Below, one piece after another: positions 23,155 through 32,836 of a DNA stretch of 35,329 nt. Each line of letters opens with the position of its first letter. Within the stretch, counting starts at the first letter, position 1. A program made the translations under genes and the position numbers. Source of the DNA: Nitrospirota bacterium (GTDB taxonomy: Bacteria > Nitrospirota > Thermodesulfovibrionia > Thermodesulfovibrionales > JdFR-86); NCBI GenBank assembly GCA_016207905.1, contig JACQZC010000009.1, positions 1-35,329 of the forward strand, read 5' to 3'. Below the pieces are notes generated by a model, which was not told the origin of the DNA, searched no databases, and saw nothing but the letters and a program-made list of their open reading frames with translations.

Positions 23155-23400
23155 CTAAAGTTTTTTTGCCTTTGCGTTAAACACGGTTTTTCTGAGGTCA
23201 TCGAGCTTGTTCTGAAGCTCATTAAGTTCCTCCCTTAGCTGTCCACCATCAAGCTTTTTCATATGATTGACCCTCGAAAGAAGAAAGATTCCAAGCTCTG
23301 CCATCTTGGAGGGAAGCTCATCTAAACTTACATCGCCCTTTACATATTTACTCCCCCTGCTTGTTGCAATGTCAACTGCCTGCTTTAATAAAGAATCCAT
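23155..23400 (-). CDS. 81-residue helical hypothetical protein
   Basis: ATG 23400 has an AAGGGGGA site upstream. The protein is mainly helical: a conserved-looking N-terminal part (MDSLLKQAVDIATSRGSKY), then a likely coiled coil from about residue 48 (LREELNELQNKLDDLRKTV). It lies just downstream of the minus-strand tRNA-Ser. No family name can be given. Translation signals and codon pattern support a real gene. Confidence 0.65.
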   Translation of the reverse strand: MDSLLKQAVDIATSRGSKYVKGDVSLDELPSKMAELGIFLLSRVNHMKKLDGGQLREELNELQNKLDDLRKTVFNAKAKKL

Positions 23401-23478
23401 AATTATATCCCCCTTTAAATAATAAAATAATATATTAGGCTAACATATAGATTCTAAGAAGTAAATAGCATTAAAAAC

Positions 23479-23572
23479 TGGCGGAGAGAGTGGGATTTGA
23501 ACCCACGGTGAAGCTTTTAGACCCCACACACGATTTCCAGTCGTGCTCCTTCAGCCTCTCGGACATCTCTCC
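23479..23572 (-). tRNA. tRNA-Ser (anticodon GGA)
   Basis: On the minus strand the acceptor GGAGAGA (23572-23566) pairs with TCTCTCC (23489-23483), then discriminator G and encoded CCA to 23479. The anticodon stem CACGA/TCGTG holds loop CTGGAAA with anticodon GGA. A long variable arm is present, as expected for serine. The T arm is GTGGG-TTCAAAT-CCCAC. Confidence 0.95.
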
Positions 23573-23607
23573 AAGGTGTTGACTATACTATATCATGAAC
23601 AAATTTG

Positions 23608-24576
23608 TCATGCCCTCCACTCATTTATTGCCTCTTGAACAGGTGCATCGGGTGTGTGAATGTATTTTGGGGAGAAGTGCATGACAGTCAGGTTTTTGAC
23701 ACCTGCCTTTTTTGCAATATACCCTGCTAACTTTGAAGTCAAGTGGTTTCTCTCAACAGCCCTTTGTTTGTCAGAGTCCAGAAAATATGCCTCGGAATAA
23801 AGGGTATCCGAGCCTTTGACGAGCTCGATTATCTTTTTTATATTTTCCTCCGAAGGAGATGCATCAACGATATATGAGACCTTCTGTCCTTTATTGATAA
23901 TTGTTAGATTCTTAAGTTCCCCAAGACTATAGGATTTTCCGTTTACTATGAACTCCCTATCCTCAGGAGATGCCTGCCTTATTGCTTTTTTCAGGTCGCT
24001 AAGCCATGGACCTACAGGAAGCCCCATATCTATGAGTCTTGCCTTATCTATGTTTATATGAAAATCCTCTTCCATGGAAAACCCCATACAGTCAATGTCG
24101 TGTTTTAAGCAAACTGCCTTGACCTTAAAGGATATGTCCTCAAGTGCAATGCCTGAAAACTGCTTGCTTTCCCTTTGTTTTTTAGCAAAGCAGTCTTCTG
24201 CATAAAAGCTTGCATGCTCGATTGTGTCATTGTTTATGCCAAAGACCTCGAGCCTCAAGGGATATTCTTTTATAAGGTTCCACGAATAGCCTTTAAGTTT
24301 CCCCTCAACGCATTCTATGATGTTTGAAGGGCCAAAGACACTCAGAGGTTTTTCACTTCTAAGGAGTGCCCTAAGAACCGTATCAAAGCCTATGAAGTGG
24401 TCTATGTGGGTATGGGTTACAAATATATCCGTTATCTTAAGGAGCTCGCCTGTATTTAGTTTTCTTAAGTCGCCTAAGTCGAACATGAGTGCCCTTTTTT
24501 CCCATAAAAGCCTTATATAAAGGCATGGATCCTCGAATGGGCCATTGAGAAGTCTATGATGGAATGTGGGCTTCAT
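23608..24576 (-). CDS. MBL-fold metallohydrolase, RNase Z-like
   Basis: The metallo-beta-lactamase motif THTHIDH (H55, H57, D59, H60) binds two metals. Later ligand-type segments include KHDIDCMGFSME near residue 158, where RNase Z proteins carry a comparable HxxxSxGY/F motif, YIVDAS near 234 and TVMHFSPKY near 298. Length (322) fits RNase Z (tRNA 3' processing) and its relatives. The RNase Z exosite is not obvious, so a related phosphodiesterase or lactonase is possible. It lies 35 bases after tRNA-Ser's 5' end and is divergent from galT. Confidence 0.82.
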   Translation of the reverse strand: MKPTFHHRLLNGPFEDPCLYIRLLWEKRALMFDLGDLRKLNTGELLKITDIFVTHTHIDHFIGFDTVLRALLRSEKPLSVFGPSNIIECVEGKLKGYSWNLIKEYPLRLEVFGINNDTIEHASFYAEDCFAKKQRESKQFSGIALEDISFKVKAVCLKHDIDCMGFSMEEDFHINIDKARLIDMGLPVGPWLSDLKKAIRQASPEDREFIVNGKSYSLGELKNLTIINKGQKVSYIVDASPSEENIKKIIELVKGSDTLYSEAYFLDSDKQRAVERNHLTSKLAGYIAKKAGVKNLTVMHFSPKYIHTPDAPVQEAINEWRA

Positions 24577-24599
24577 ACAAAAGGAATTATAGCCTATTA

Positions 24600-24608
24600 T
24601 GATATAAT
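24600..24608 (+). promoter_or_regulatory. Extended -10 promoter element upstream of galT
   Basis: TGATATAAT is a consensus extended -10 (TG-N-TATAAT), 40 bases before the galT ATG in the divergent gap. No good -35 stands at 17 bases, which is acceptable for extended -10 promoters. It probably drives the operon through to 32836. Confidence 0.55.
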
Positions 24609-24647
24609 AAAATCAAACACTTACCTTTAATAAATATGGAGGATTAA

Positions 24648-25646
24648 ATGCCGGAATTAAGGAAAGACCCGATATTAGGCAGATGGGTCATAATATCGAT
24701 TGAAAGAGGTAAAAGGCCTACTGACTTTATCTCTCCGTTTCAGAGGAAAAAAGACGGTGGTTTCTGCCCGTTCTGTCCGGGGAACGAATACACCACGCCT
24801 CCTGAGATATTAGCCTTCAGGCCAGAAGGCACAAAGTCAAATTCAGGGGGCTGGTCATTAAGGGTTATGCCAAATAAATTCCCTGCCCTTCATATATCAG
24901 GCGAGCTTCTGAAAAAAGGAGAAGGCATTTATGACAGGATGAATGGCATTGGCGCACATGAGGTAATAATAGAGACGCCAGAGCATCATCTGTCTTTGGC
25001 AACGATGTCTCTTAAGGGCATGGAGGATGTGCTCTGGGCGTATCATCTGAGGCTTAGTGACCTCAAGAAGGATATGCGGCTAAAGTATGTCCTTATATTT
25101 AAAAACGAGGGTGACACAGCAGGTGCCACGCTTGAGCATACGCATACCCAGCTCATAGCCCTGCCAATTGTGCCAAGAACCGTTAAGGATGAGCTTCAGG
25201 GCGCAAAAGACCATTATAGAATCAAAGAAAGGTGCATTTTCTGCGACATAATCCAGCAGGAGATTTCCGATGGAAGAAGGATTATTGCTGAAAACGAAGG
25301 CTACATAGCCATCTCTCCATTTGCCCCCCGTGCACCATTTGAGACATGGATAATGCCAAAAAGCCATGAGGCTTCTTTTTTACCGCAGGATATGAGTTTC
25401 CGGGGGCTTGCCGAGATCTTTCAGAGGATTCTAAAACAGATGGACAGGATACTGGATGTGCCGCCATATAACTTCATAATCCATACTTCTCCATTCGGGC
25501 TTGAGAATGTGGAGTATTATCACTGGCATATAGAGCTTATGCCCAAGCTAACAAAGATAGCTGGCTTTGAATGGGGCTCTGGGTTTTACATAAACCCGGT
25601 TCCGCCTGAGGAGGCGGCTAAATTTATGAGGGAGGCAAGGTTATAA
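24648..25646 (+). CDS. galT: Galactose-1-phosphate uridylyltransferase family protein
   Basis: The HIT-superfamily active site is HTHTQ (His164, His166, Gln168) in LEHTHTQLIALP. The structural zinc site is C40PFC43 with H113/H114. A second CIFC pair is at 196-199, and the C-terminal HWHIELMP is at 292-299. GalT transfers UMP between glucose-1-P and galactose-1-P. In GalT the nucleophile lies in HPHGQ; the variant HTHTQ is seen in bacterial relatives that may act on other sugar phosphates or as ADP-glucose phosphorylase-like enzymes. The neighbouring glycogen synthase makes that a live alternative. It has a TATGGAGG ribosome site and an extended -10 upstream. Confidence 0.88.
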   Translation: MPELRKDPILGRWVIISIERGKRPTDFISPFQRKKDGGFCPFCPGNEYTTPPEILAFRPEGTKSNSGGWSLRVMPNKFPALHISGELLKKGEGIYDRMNGIGAHEVIIETPEHHLSLATMSLKGMEDVLWAYHLRLSDLKKDMRLKYVLIFKNEGDTAGATLEHTHTQLIALPIVPRTVKDELQGAKDHYRIKERCIFCDIIQQEISDGRRIIAENEGYIAISPFAPRAPFETWIMPKSHEASFLPQDMSFRGLAEIFQRILKQMDRILDVPPYNFIIHTSPFGLENVEYYHWHIELMPKLTKIAGFEWGSGFYINPVPPEEAAKFMREARL

Positions 25647-27083
25647 GTGAGGGTCGTTATTGCATCCTCTGAGGCTGTGCCCTTTGCAAAAACAGGAGGT
25701 TTGGCTGATGTGGCTGGTTATCTCCTTGAGGGCTTGACAAGGAAAGGCATAAAGGCACGGCTTTTTATGCCCCTCTATAAGGCTGTCAGAGACAACTTTC
25801 CCGACCTAAAATATACAGGTGTTGAGATAAAGGTAACTGTTGGAAACAAAATGTACTCCTCGAGGCTTTTCTCTTACAACGATAGTGCATTCTTTACGGA
25901 ATGCGATGTGTTCTTTGAAAGGCAGGAGCTTTATGGCAGTTCCTCTGGAGATTACAGGGACAATGCAGAAAGATTTATCTTCTTTTCAAAGGCAGTCCTT
26001 CAGGCAGTTCAAGCACTTAACCTTATCCCTGATGTCATGCACTCAAACGACTGGCAGACAGGGCTTATTCCACTTTATATGAGGAGCATTTACAAAAAGC
26101 ATTTTAGTAAGACTGCCACTCTTTTTACCATTCATAACTTAGGCTATCAGGGACTGTTCCCTTATTCTGTTATGCCTCTTACAGGGCTAAGTAACGAGCT
26201 TTTTAAGCCTGAAGGCATAGAGTTTTATGGTTCTGTCAATTTCCTCAAGGCAGGCATTCTCTCATCCACTGCAATAAACACTGTAAGTGAAAACTATGCC
26301 CAAGAGATATTAACCAGTGAGTATGGTTTTGGGCTCGATGGCGTTCTTAGAAAAAGGAGGGATGACCTATTCGGCATCCTTAATGGCATAGATTATAGTC
26401 AATGGAACCCTTCAAAAGACAACCTGATAGCGAAAAACTATGGAACTAAAGACTTTTCTGAGGGAAAGGCTTTATGTAAGAGGCATCTGCTTAAACAATG
26501 TGGCTTTAAAGTGGAGAGACCTCTTTTGGGAATGATAGGAAGGCTTTCGGCGCAAAAAGGGATAGATATATTTCTTTCAGCCTTAGAGGAGATAATCTTT
26601 GCAGGCACAAATGTAGTTGTCTTAGGAAAAGGTGATGAGGCATTCGAGAAGGCATTTGAGGGGTTTGCAAGGAAGCATCGTAAGAACCTTTTGTTCTGGA
26701 GGGGTTATGACGAGGCATTGGCTCACAGAGTTTATGCAGGCTCCGATGTCCTGCTTATGCCTTCAAGGTATGAGCCCTGCGGATTAAGCCAGATGATTGC
26801 CATGAAATACGGCACAGTGCCTGTGGCAAGAAAAACAGGCGGAATCAAAGATACGGTTGAGGACTATAACCCGCTTAAGAGAAAAGGCACTGGTTTTTTA
26901 TTTTCCGATTATACGCCAAATGCCCTGAGGGAATGTCTTATAAGGGCACTTTGCGTTTATGCAGAGCCATTAAGGTGGAAAAGGCTTATTCTCGGTGGGA
27001 TGAAAAAAGACTTCTCATGGGATTCCTCTATTCAGAAATATATTGCCCTTTATGAGTCCTTGAGAAGGAGGCTAAAGGGTTGA
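25647..27083 (+). CDS. glgA: Glycogen synthase (GT5)
   Basis: GlgA extends glycogen with ADP-glucose (or UDP-glucose). It has the N-terminal KTGGL motif (K15-L19) that binds the nucleotide sugar, the HNLGYQG segment, and the C-terminal catalytic loop with E376 in SRYEPCGLSQM, followed by ARKTGGIKDTVEDY. At 478 residues it has family size. The start is GTG 25647 directly after the galT TAA, so translation is probably coupled. The TGA overlaps the kinase start by four bases. Confidence 0.95.
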   Translation: MRVVIASSEAVPFAKTGGLADVAGYLLEGLTRKGIKARLFMPLYKAVRDNFPDLKYTGVEIKVTVGNKMYSSRLFSYNDSAFFTECDVFFERQELYGSSSGDYRDNAERFIFFSKAVLQAVQALNLIPDVMHSNDWQTGLIPLYMRSIYKKHFSKTATLFTIHNLGYQGLFPYSVMPLTGLSNELFKPEGIEFYGSVNFLKAGILSSTAINTVSENYAQEILTSEYGFGLDGVLRKRRDDLFGILNGIDYSQWNPSKDNLIAKNYGTKDFSEGKALCKRHLLKQCGFKVERPLLGMIGRLSAQKGIDIFLSALEEIIFAGTNVVVLGKGDEAFEKAFEGFARKHRKNLLFWRGYDEALAHRVYAGSDVLLMPSRYEPCGLSQMIAMKYGTVPVARKTGGIKDTVEDYNPLKRKGTGFLFSDYTPNALRECLIRALCVYAEPLRWKRLILGGMKKDFSWDSSIQKYIALYESLRRRLKG

Positions 27084-30000
27084 GTCTGAGATTTAGATTT
27101 ATAATATTTATGATAGCATTTCTTACTGCCGCAACTGTATTAGGAGTTGGAGCATTTTATATCTTCAGTAACCTTTCTAAAAGCCTTATCGTGCTCGAGC
27201 ATGAAATGGAAGACCATAAGCTCATTCAGGACCTAAGAGGTTCGATAAGGGAATTCGTGAGGGCAGGCAGTGGCTGGGCACTAACCGGAAGTTCGCCCTA
27301 CAAAAAGCTTTATAAGGATAGCCTCGCAAAGGTCAATAAGGGATTTAAAGACCTCGATAGGTTTAAAGAAGAGACCCAGACTATTAAAGCCCTCGATGAG
27401 GATTTCCGCCAGCTTAAGGCACTTTCAGAAAAGATAATTGCAGTTGAAAAGCCTGTAGGAGATGTCGCTACGCTAAGGACATTGCAGGTGGTGGAGATGC
27501 TTGAGTCTACATTGTTTCTAAAGCTGGATGAAATGTATGAAGCCTCTTTAGCGTCCACAGAAAAGGTTATAACGAGAGGGAAAAAGATAAGGCAGAACAT
27601 GACGATATATCTTACGATCCTCGTTGCCTTTAGCCTGCTTGCAACAGGACTGCTCATAGTCCTGATGCAAAGGATGCTCGAGGAGCCTTACAGGGAAATG
27701 CTTTATGCAACGGAGAAGGTCTCATCAGGAGACCTGAGTTACAGGATTAGCTCTTTAAGAAAAGACGAGTATGGAACCATAGCAAGAAGATTCGATACCA
27801 TGGTAGAGAGCCTTGAGGATTCCGACAGTAAGCTAAAGGCAAGACTCAGAGAAACCAGACTTCTGCTCGATGTAGCAAGAACAGCAGGAATGGCTCCCGA
27901 GACAAAAGAGGCAATGGGCATTATCACAGAGACGATAGCAAAAGGGATGAAAAAAACCCTCTGTGCCATATATATTCTCCACCCAAAGGAAAATGCATTT
28001 CATCTGAAGTCCTCCAACATGAAAGCACCTGCGCTGGATATCTCCCTTCCCATTGGCTCCTCCATTGCAAAGAAGGTGCTGAGAACCCTTAGTCCTGTCA
28101 TTATCGACGATGTGCTCCAACTGCCCGATGCAACCGATGTGGTGTGCGGGGTATGCCGTTCTTTTTTAGTTATTCCATTAGTTCGAGAAAACATCTGCAT
28201 AGGTTTGCTTTTGCTTGGAGCACAAAACCCAAAGGGCTTCAGGAAGGATGAAGTAGATACAGGACTGATACTTGCACACACCATAGATGTTGCCCTGAGG
28301 AATGCAGAGCTTTACGAAGAGACGATAAAAAAGGTAAGACAGCTTAGCATACTGTATGAGCTTTCAAGGGCACTCACATCTGTTTACAGGCTCGAAGAGC
28401 TTCTTGGGACAGTGACATCGGAGCTTTCGAGGCTTATCGGAGCAAAGGGATGCATCATAAGGCTCATAGAGGAGGACCTGCTAAAGGTCAGGTCGTTTTC
28501 AGGTCCTATAGAGAAACTGGTTGAGGATATGACCCTGCCTATTGGAAAGGGCATAGCAGGATGGGTTGCAAAAGAGGGAAAGTCTATTCTGGTTGAGGAT
28601 GTCTATGAGATGCCAGAAGACCTGAGGGTGCCTAAAATAGATGCAAAGACAGCGATATGTGTGCCTCTTAAAGTAGGCGAAAGGGTTATAGGAACCTTAG
28701 GGCTTTATGACAAGCTTGACCCTGATGGCAAGCCAATACCGTTTTCTTCGGATGACCTGAGCATCGTAGAGAGCTTTGCAAGCATGTCTTCAACTGCAAT
28801 AGAGAATGCAAGGATGCAGGAGTTGGATAAGAAAAGACAGTTCGAGGTCCTCGATGCAAAAAAGAGGCTTGACCTTATATTCGAAGGCGTGCAAGCAGGC
28901 ATGGTAACACTCGATGAAAACTTCAACATAATAGCCGCAAACAAATATATAGAAAGATGGATAGACATGCCTATCTCAGAGGCGCAGAGAAAGTCTGCAC
29001 TGGAGGTCTTTCATCAAAAAGGAGGTATATGTCCTCACTGTGCCGCAATAGGGACTTTTGAAACAGGCGATACAAATGTTATAACCCAGTCAAGCGGGCT
29101 TAATTATGCAGAGCTGACCTCATCGCCGATAAAGGACGAAACCGGTAAGGTCCAAGAGGCGGTCGTCTTTGTGCAGGATATTACAGATAGGGTGCTTTAT
29201 CAGGAAGAGATTATGGGCCTTTATAAGGAGGTCACACAGACAAAAGACTACATAGAAAGCCTGATAGAGAACTCTGCTGATGCAATAGTCATATCGGACA
29301 TTAATGGCATTATAACATCATGGAACCCAGCCGCAGAAAATATATACGGTTTTAGCGATGCCGAGGTTATGGGAAGGTTTCTGCCTTTTGTGCCAGAGTC
29401 CATTGTGGAGTCTGAAAAGGGAAACATAGAAAAGATAAAAAAAGGAGAGGTTCTTAACTTGGAGACCATCAGGCTCAGAAAGGATGGAAGGCTCATAGAG
29501 GTCAGCCTTACGCTTTCTCCGATAAAGGACATCGGAGGAGGGGTTATTGGTATAAGCGGTATATCGAGGGACATATCCGAGAGGAAACGCATCGAGAAGG
29601 AGCTGATTCGCAGAAATCAGGAACTTTCGAGACTGTTCTTTATAAGCTCCGCTATGAGAGGAACATTGGAGCTTGACAGGCTCCTCAGAATGGTTCTGAC
29701 TGCAGTTACTATGAGCGATGGACTGGGCTTTAACAGGGCAATACTTTTTCTCTTAGACGAGGTAACAGGCAAGCTAAGGGGTGAGATGGGTGTTGGTCCT
29801 GCCACTGTTGGGGAGGCATGGAGCACATGGGAACGGCTTTCGGTTGAGAAAAGAACACTCGCTGAGCTTATGTCCGATATAGATGTAGGGCCTCTCAGAA
29901 AGGATTCTTTTATGGATAGATTGAGCGTAGGTCTGGAGATCTCGCTTGCAGAGGATACGATTCTCGTGAAATCTGCAAAGGAAAAAATACCTTATAATGT

Positions 30001-31261
30001 CACTGATGTCAAGGCTGACCCAAAGGCTGATACTATCCTCATACAACAGCTTGGAACCTTTGCATATGCAGTTGTGCCTCTGGTCTCCAGAGATAAGGTT
30101 ATAGGCGTGCTCTGGGTGGATAATCTTTTTAACAGAAGGCCTATTTCGGATGAGGATATGAAATTCCTCACTGGATTCTCCAATCAGGTTGCCTCTGCAA
30201 TAGAGGGCGCAAGGCTTTTTCAGCAGGTCTCTCGCACAGAGGCAGAGCTCGAAAATATATTCAGGTCCATATCGGATATGGTCTATTTCGTGGACAAAGA
30301 CTACACCCTCAGACGAATAAACGAGGCGGTCTCAAAAAGGGTTCAGAGACAACAGGAGGAGATTATCGGCAAGAAATGCTATGAGGTCTTTCATGGCTTA
30401 AATGAGCCATGGTCTCAGTGCCCCCACCATAAGACAGTAGAAACACTCCTGCCACACATAGAGGAGATTGAAGACCCGTATCTTAAAGGCACATTCCTTA
30501 CATCTACATCTCCTATATTCGACACAGAAAGGAAATTTATCGGCACCGTGCATATAGTAAGGGATATTACAGAGCTTAAGGAATTAAGAGAAAGACTTGC
30601 CTCTACCGAAAGAATGGCTGCATTGGGAGAGGTTGCCGCAAAGGTTGCACATGAGATAAGAAACCCTCTTGTGTCTGTCGGAGGCTTTGCAAAGAGGCTT
30701 GAGGGAAAGCTCGATGGCAACCTTCAGGAGTACGCAAGCATAATATCTAAAGAGGTAAGCAGGCTTGAGGGTATATTGCAGGAAATCTTAGGTTTTGTCC
30801 GTGAAACGAGAATATCGAGAAGGATAGTCAACATCAACGGCCTACTCGAGGAGATTATAGGGCTTATGGGTCCTGAGTTTTCGGAAAAGGGTAATTCCCT
30901 TATTAAGGAGTTTTCGGAGCAAGAGATTATGACACTTACAGATGCAGACCGCATGAAAGAGGCATTAATGAATATCCTTACGAATGCAAATTATGCCACC
31001 GATGGCGGCACTATCACGGTCAGGACATATAAGGATAGCGGAAAAGCTGTTATCGAAGTATTGGACACAGGGTGTGGAATAAAGGAAGAGGATATAGGAA
31101 AAATCTTTGACCCGTTTTTTACCACAAGGCCCACTGGCACAGGACTGGGGCTTGCAATAGCCCGAAGAATCGTAGAGGAGCATGGAGGCAAAATCACTGT
31201 GCAGAGCAAGTGGGGCGGAGGAAGTAAATTCAGCATAAATTTACTACTAAAGGAGGTTTGA
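27080..31261 (+). CDS. Very large sensor histidine kinase (HAMP, three GAF, three PAS)
   Basis: Layout over 1393 residues: membrane helix 7-32, extracytoplasmic helical sensor 33-173, membrane helix 174-196, HAMP to about 250, GAF about 270-405 and 420-575, PAS about 590-700 and 724-845, GAF about 848-1050, PAS about 1055-1165, HisKA with phospho-His1191 (VAHEIRNPL) and an ATPase domain with N-box Asn1302, DTGCGI and TGTGLGLA. PAS1 has CPHC and PAS3 has a C-x15-C-like pair (KKCYEVF...QCPHH), hinting at redox or metal sensing. The start is TTG 27080, overlapping glgA. Its partner is the response regulator one base downstream. Confidence 0.92.
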   Translation: MSLRFRFIIFMIAFLTAATVLGVGAFYIFSNLSKSLIVLEHEMEDHKLIQDLRGSIREFVRAGSGWALTGSSPYKKLYKDSLAKVNKGFKDLDRFKEETQTIKALDEDFRQLKALSEKIIAVEKPVGDVATLRTLQVVEMLESTLFLKLDEMYEASLASTEKVITRGKKIRQNMTIYLTILVAFSLLATGLLIVLMQRMLEEPYREMLYATEKVSSGDLSYRISSLRKDEYGTIARRFDTMVESLEDSDSKLKARLRETRLLLDVARTAGMAPETKEAMGIITETIAKGMKKTLCAIYILHPKENAFHLKSSNMKAPALDISLPIGSSIAKKVLRTLSPVIIDDVLQLPDATDVVCGVCRSFLVIPLVRENICIGLLLLGAQNPKGFRKDEVDTGLILAHTIDVALRNAELYEETIKKVRQLSILYELSRALTSVYRLEELLGTVTSELSRLIGAKGCIIRLIEEDLLKVRSFSGPIEKLVEDMTLPIGKGIAGWVAKEGKSILVEDVYEMPEDLRVPKIDAKTAICVPLKVGERVIGTLGLYDKLDPDGKPIPFSSDDLSIVESFASMSSTAIENARMQELDKKRQFEVLDAKKRLDLIFEGVQAGMVTLDENFNIIAANKYIERWIDMPISEAQRKSALEVFHQKGGICPHCAAIGTFETGDTNVITQSSGLNYAELTSSPIKDETGKVQEAVVFVQDITDRVLYQEEIMGLYKEVTQTKDYIESLIENSADAIVISDINGIITSWNPAAENIYGFSDAEVMGRFLPFVPESIVESEKGNIEKIKKGEVLNLETIRLRKDGRLIEVSLTLSPIKDIGGGVIGISGISRDISERKRIEKELIRRNQELSRLFFISSAMRGTLELDRLLRMVLTAVTMSDGLGFNRAILFLLDEVTGKLRGEMGVGPATVGEAWSTWERLSVEKRTLAELMSDIDVGPLRKDSFMDRLSVGLEISLAEDTILVKSAKEKIPYNVTDVKADPKADTILIQQLGTFAYAVVPLVSRDKVIGVLWVDNLFNRRPISDEDMKFLTGFSNQVASAIEGARLFQQVSRTEAELENIFRSISDMVYFVDKDYTLRRINEAVSKRVQRQQEEIIGKKCYEVFHGLNEPWSQCPHHKTVETLLPHIEEIEDPYLKGTFLTSTSPIFDTERKFIGTVHIVRDITELKELRERLASTERMAALGEVAAKVAHEIRNPLVSVGGFAKRLEGKLDGNLQEYASIISKEVSRLEGILQEILGFVRETRISRRIVNINGLLEEIIGLMGPEFSEKGNSLIKEFSEQEIMTLTDADRMKEALMNILTNANYATDGGTITVRTYKDSGKAVIEVLDTGCGIKEEDIGKIFDPFFTTRPTGTGLGLAIARRIVEEHGGKITVQSKWGGGSKFSINLLLKEV

Positions 31262-31262
31262 T

Positions 31263-31610
31263 ATGAAAATCATGATTGTCGATGACGATGCCCATATCTT
31301 GAGGCTATACAAGGAAGAGCTTCAAGAGTCAGGCTACGAGGTGGTCGCTGTTAGCACAGGAAAAGAGGCAATAGCCTTGTTCGAAAAGGAAAACCCTGAC
31401 CTTGTAACCTTGGACATCCTTATGCCTGACATAGACGGCATAAGTCTTTTGAGGAAGATGAAAGAGCTTAGGCCAAGGATACCTATAATAATGTCAACTG
31501 CTTATGACTACAGAGATGACTTTGCTGTCTGGGCATCAGAGGCATACCTTGTTAAGTCAGCAGACTTGACCGAGCTTAAATCTACGATAAAGAGGCTTCT
31601 CGAGAAGTGA
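31263..31610 (+). CDS. Single-domain response regulator
   Basis: The 115 residues are one receiver domain: acidic triad D7-D9, phospho-acceptor D51 (LVTLDILMPDIDG), Ser/Thr79-80 and Lys98 (YLVKSA). There is no output domain, so it must act through protein contact, as CheY-like or Spo0F-like relays do. AAAGGAGG precedes the ATG, one base after the kinase stop. It overlaps the next gene by one to four bases. Confidence 0.94.
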   Translation: MKIMIVDDDAHILRLYKEELQESGYEVVAVSTGKEAIALFEKENPDLVTLDILMPDIDGISLLRKMKELRPRIPIIMSTAYDYRDDFAVWASEAYLVKSADLTELKSTIKRLLEK

Positions 31611-32836
31611 TGCAGTTGAAAGCAGACTGTCCTGTTTATGGCGGTTATGTCATTGTTAGGGATGAAGGCGTGGTGTTTGTAAAAGGTGCCATCCCCGAAG
31701 AGGTCGTAGAGGTCTCTGTAATCGAAAAGAAAAAGGACTATTCTATAGCAGTTGTCTTGGATGTTATAGAGCCATCACCTTTCAGGGTAAGACCGCCTTG
31801 CCTCCATTTCGGGCTTTGCGGAGGATGCCAGTTTCAGTTTATCTCTTATGAAAAGCAGGTCTCCATGAAACAGGAGATAATGCTCGATTGCCTAAGAAGA
31901 ATAGGTGGCATCGAAACAGAACTCAGAGCCCCTTTGATTGGAAATGATTTCAATTATCGCCTGAGGGCACAGTTTAAGGTCTCAAAGGAGGGACAAATAG
32001 GGTTTTATAAAGAAGCAAGTAGAGATGTAGTTCCGATAGATAACTGCCTGCTTATGGACGATAGGATAAATGAGGCACTTGGGAATCTTAAGAAGTGTAA
32101 TTTATCAGGCATAAAAGAGATTCATATAACATGCGGGGATAAGCTGATTGCACTTATAAAAGGCATGGGCTTTAATGAGGCACTTTCAGAGGAATTTATA
32201 GGTGTCGGGTTTTCAGGCATTGCCTTTGACGATTACAAATGGCGTGGGGCCGGTTATACGAGCTTTGACCTTCGTGGTTTGACATATTCTGTTTCTCCAT
32301 GGACATTCCTTCAGAGCAATTGGGCATTGAATACTCAGGCAGTAGAGTTGATTGTAAATGAGATCGAGCCGATTACCGGTCAAACTATAATCGACCTTTA
32401 TTCGGGTGCTGGAAACCTCTCTTTACCCCTTGCCAGAGACAGCCATGAGGTCGTTGCAATAGAGGAAAACCCATATGCAATCAAAGATGGTAAAAGAAAC
32501 CTCGAGATAAATAACATCCAGAATTTCAGGTTCCTCAAAAGCGATTGGACCACCATAGAGAAAGGCAAAGCCGTAGATATAGTCATACTTGACCCTCCAA
32601 GGATTGGGCTTACCGATAAGGTCATAAAGATGCTCCGAGAGATTTCGCCTCAGAGAATAGTTTATGTCTCATGCAACCCAGCAACACTCGCAAGGGACCT
32701 CAAGAGATTAAACGGCAAATACAGGCTCGACTCTATAAGGCTGATGGATTTCTTCCCCCATACATACCATATCGAGTCCTTAACCTTTCTGAGCCTTGCT
32801 AATGAGCACCGTGTATCAGGACAGGCAGACATCTAA
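31610..32836 (+). CDS. 23S rRNA/tRNA (uracil-5-)-methyltransferase, RlmD/RumA family
   Basis: A TRAM domain (about 7-58) binds RNA. The 4Fe-4S ligands are C65, C71, C74 and C147 counting from GTG 31607. The AdoMet motif DLYSGAGN is at 263-270, LDPPRIG at 328-334 and the catalytic Cys356 in VSCNPATLARDL. The family methylates U1939 or U747 of 23S rRNA, or U54 in tRNA; the exact site cannot be told here. ATG 31610 overlaps the response-regulator stop (TGATG); GTG 31607 adds one residue. Its 3' end overlaps a small minus-strand gene by 38 bases. Confidence 0.92.
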   Translation: MQLKADCPVYGGYVIVRDEGVVFVKGAIPEEVVEVSVIEKKKDYSIAVVLDVIEPSPFRVRPPCLHFGLCGGCQFQFISYEKQVSMKQEIMLDCLRRIGGIETELRAPLIGNDFNYRLRAQFKVSKEGQIGFYKEASRDVVPIDNCLLMDDRINEALGNLKKCNLSGIKEIHITCGDKLIALIKGMGFNEALSEEFIGVGFSGIAFDDYKWRGAGYTSFDLRGLTYSVSPWTFLQSNWALNTQAVELIVNEIEPITGQTIIDLYSGAGNLSLPLARDSHEVVAIEENPYAIKDGKRNLEINNIQNFRFLKSDWTTIEKGKAVDIVILDPPRIGLTDKVIKMLREISPQRIVYVSCNPATLARDLKRLNGKYRLDSIRLMDFFPHTYHIESLTFLSLANEHRVSGQADI

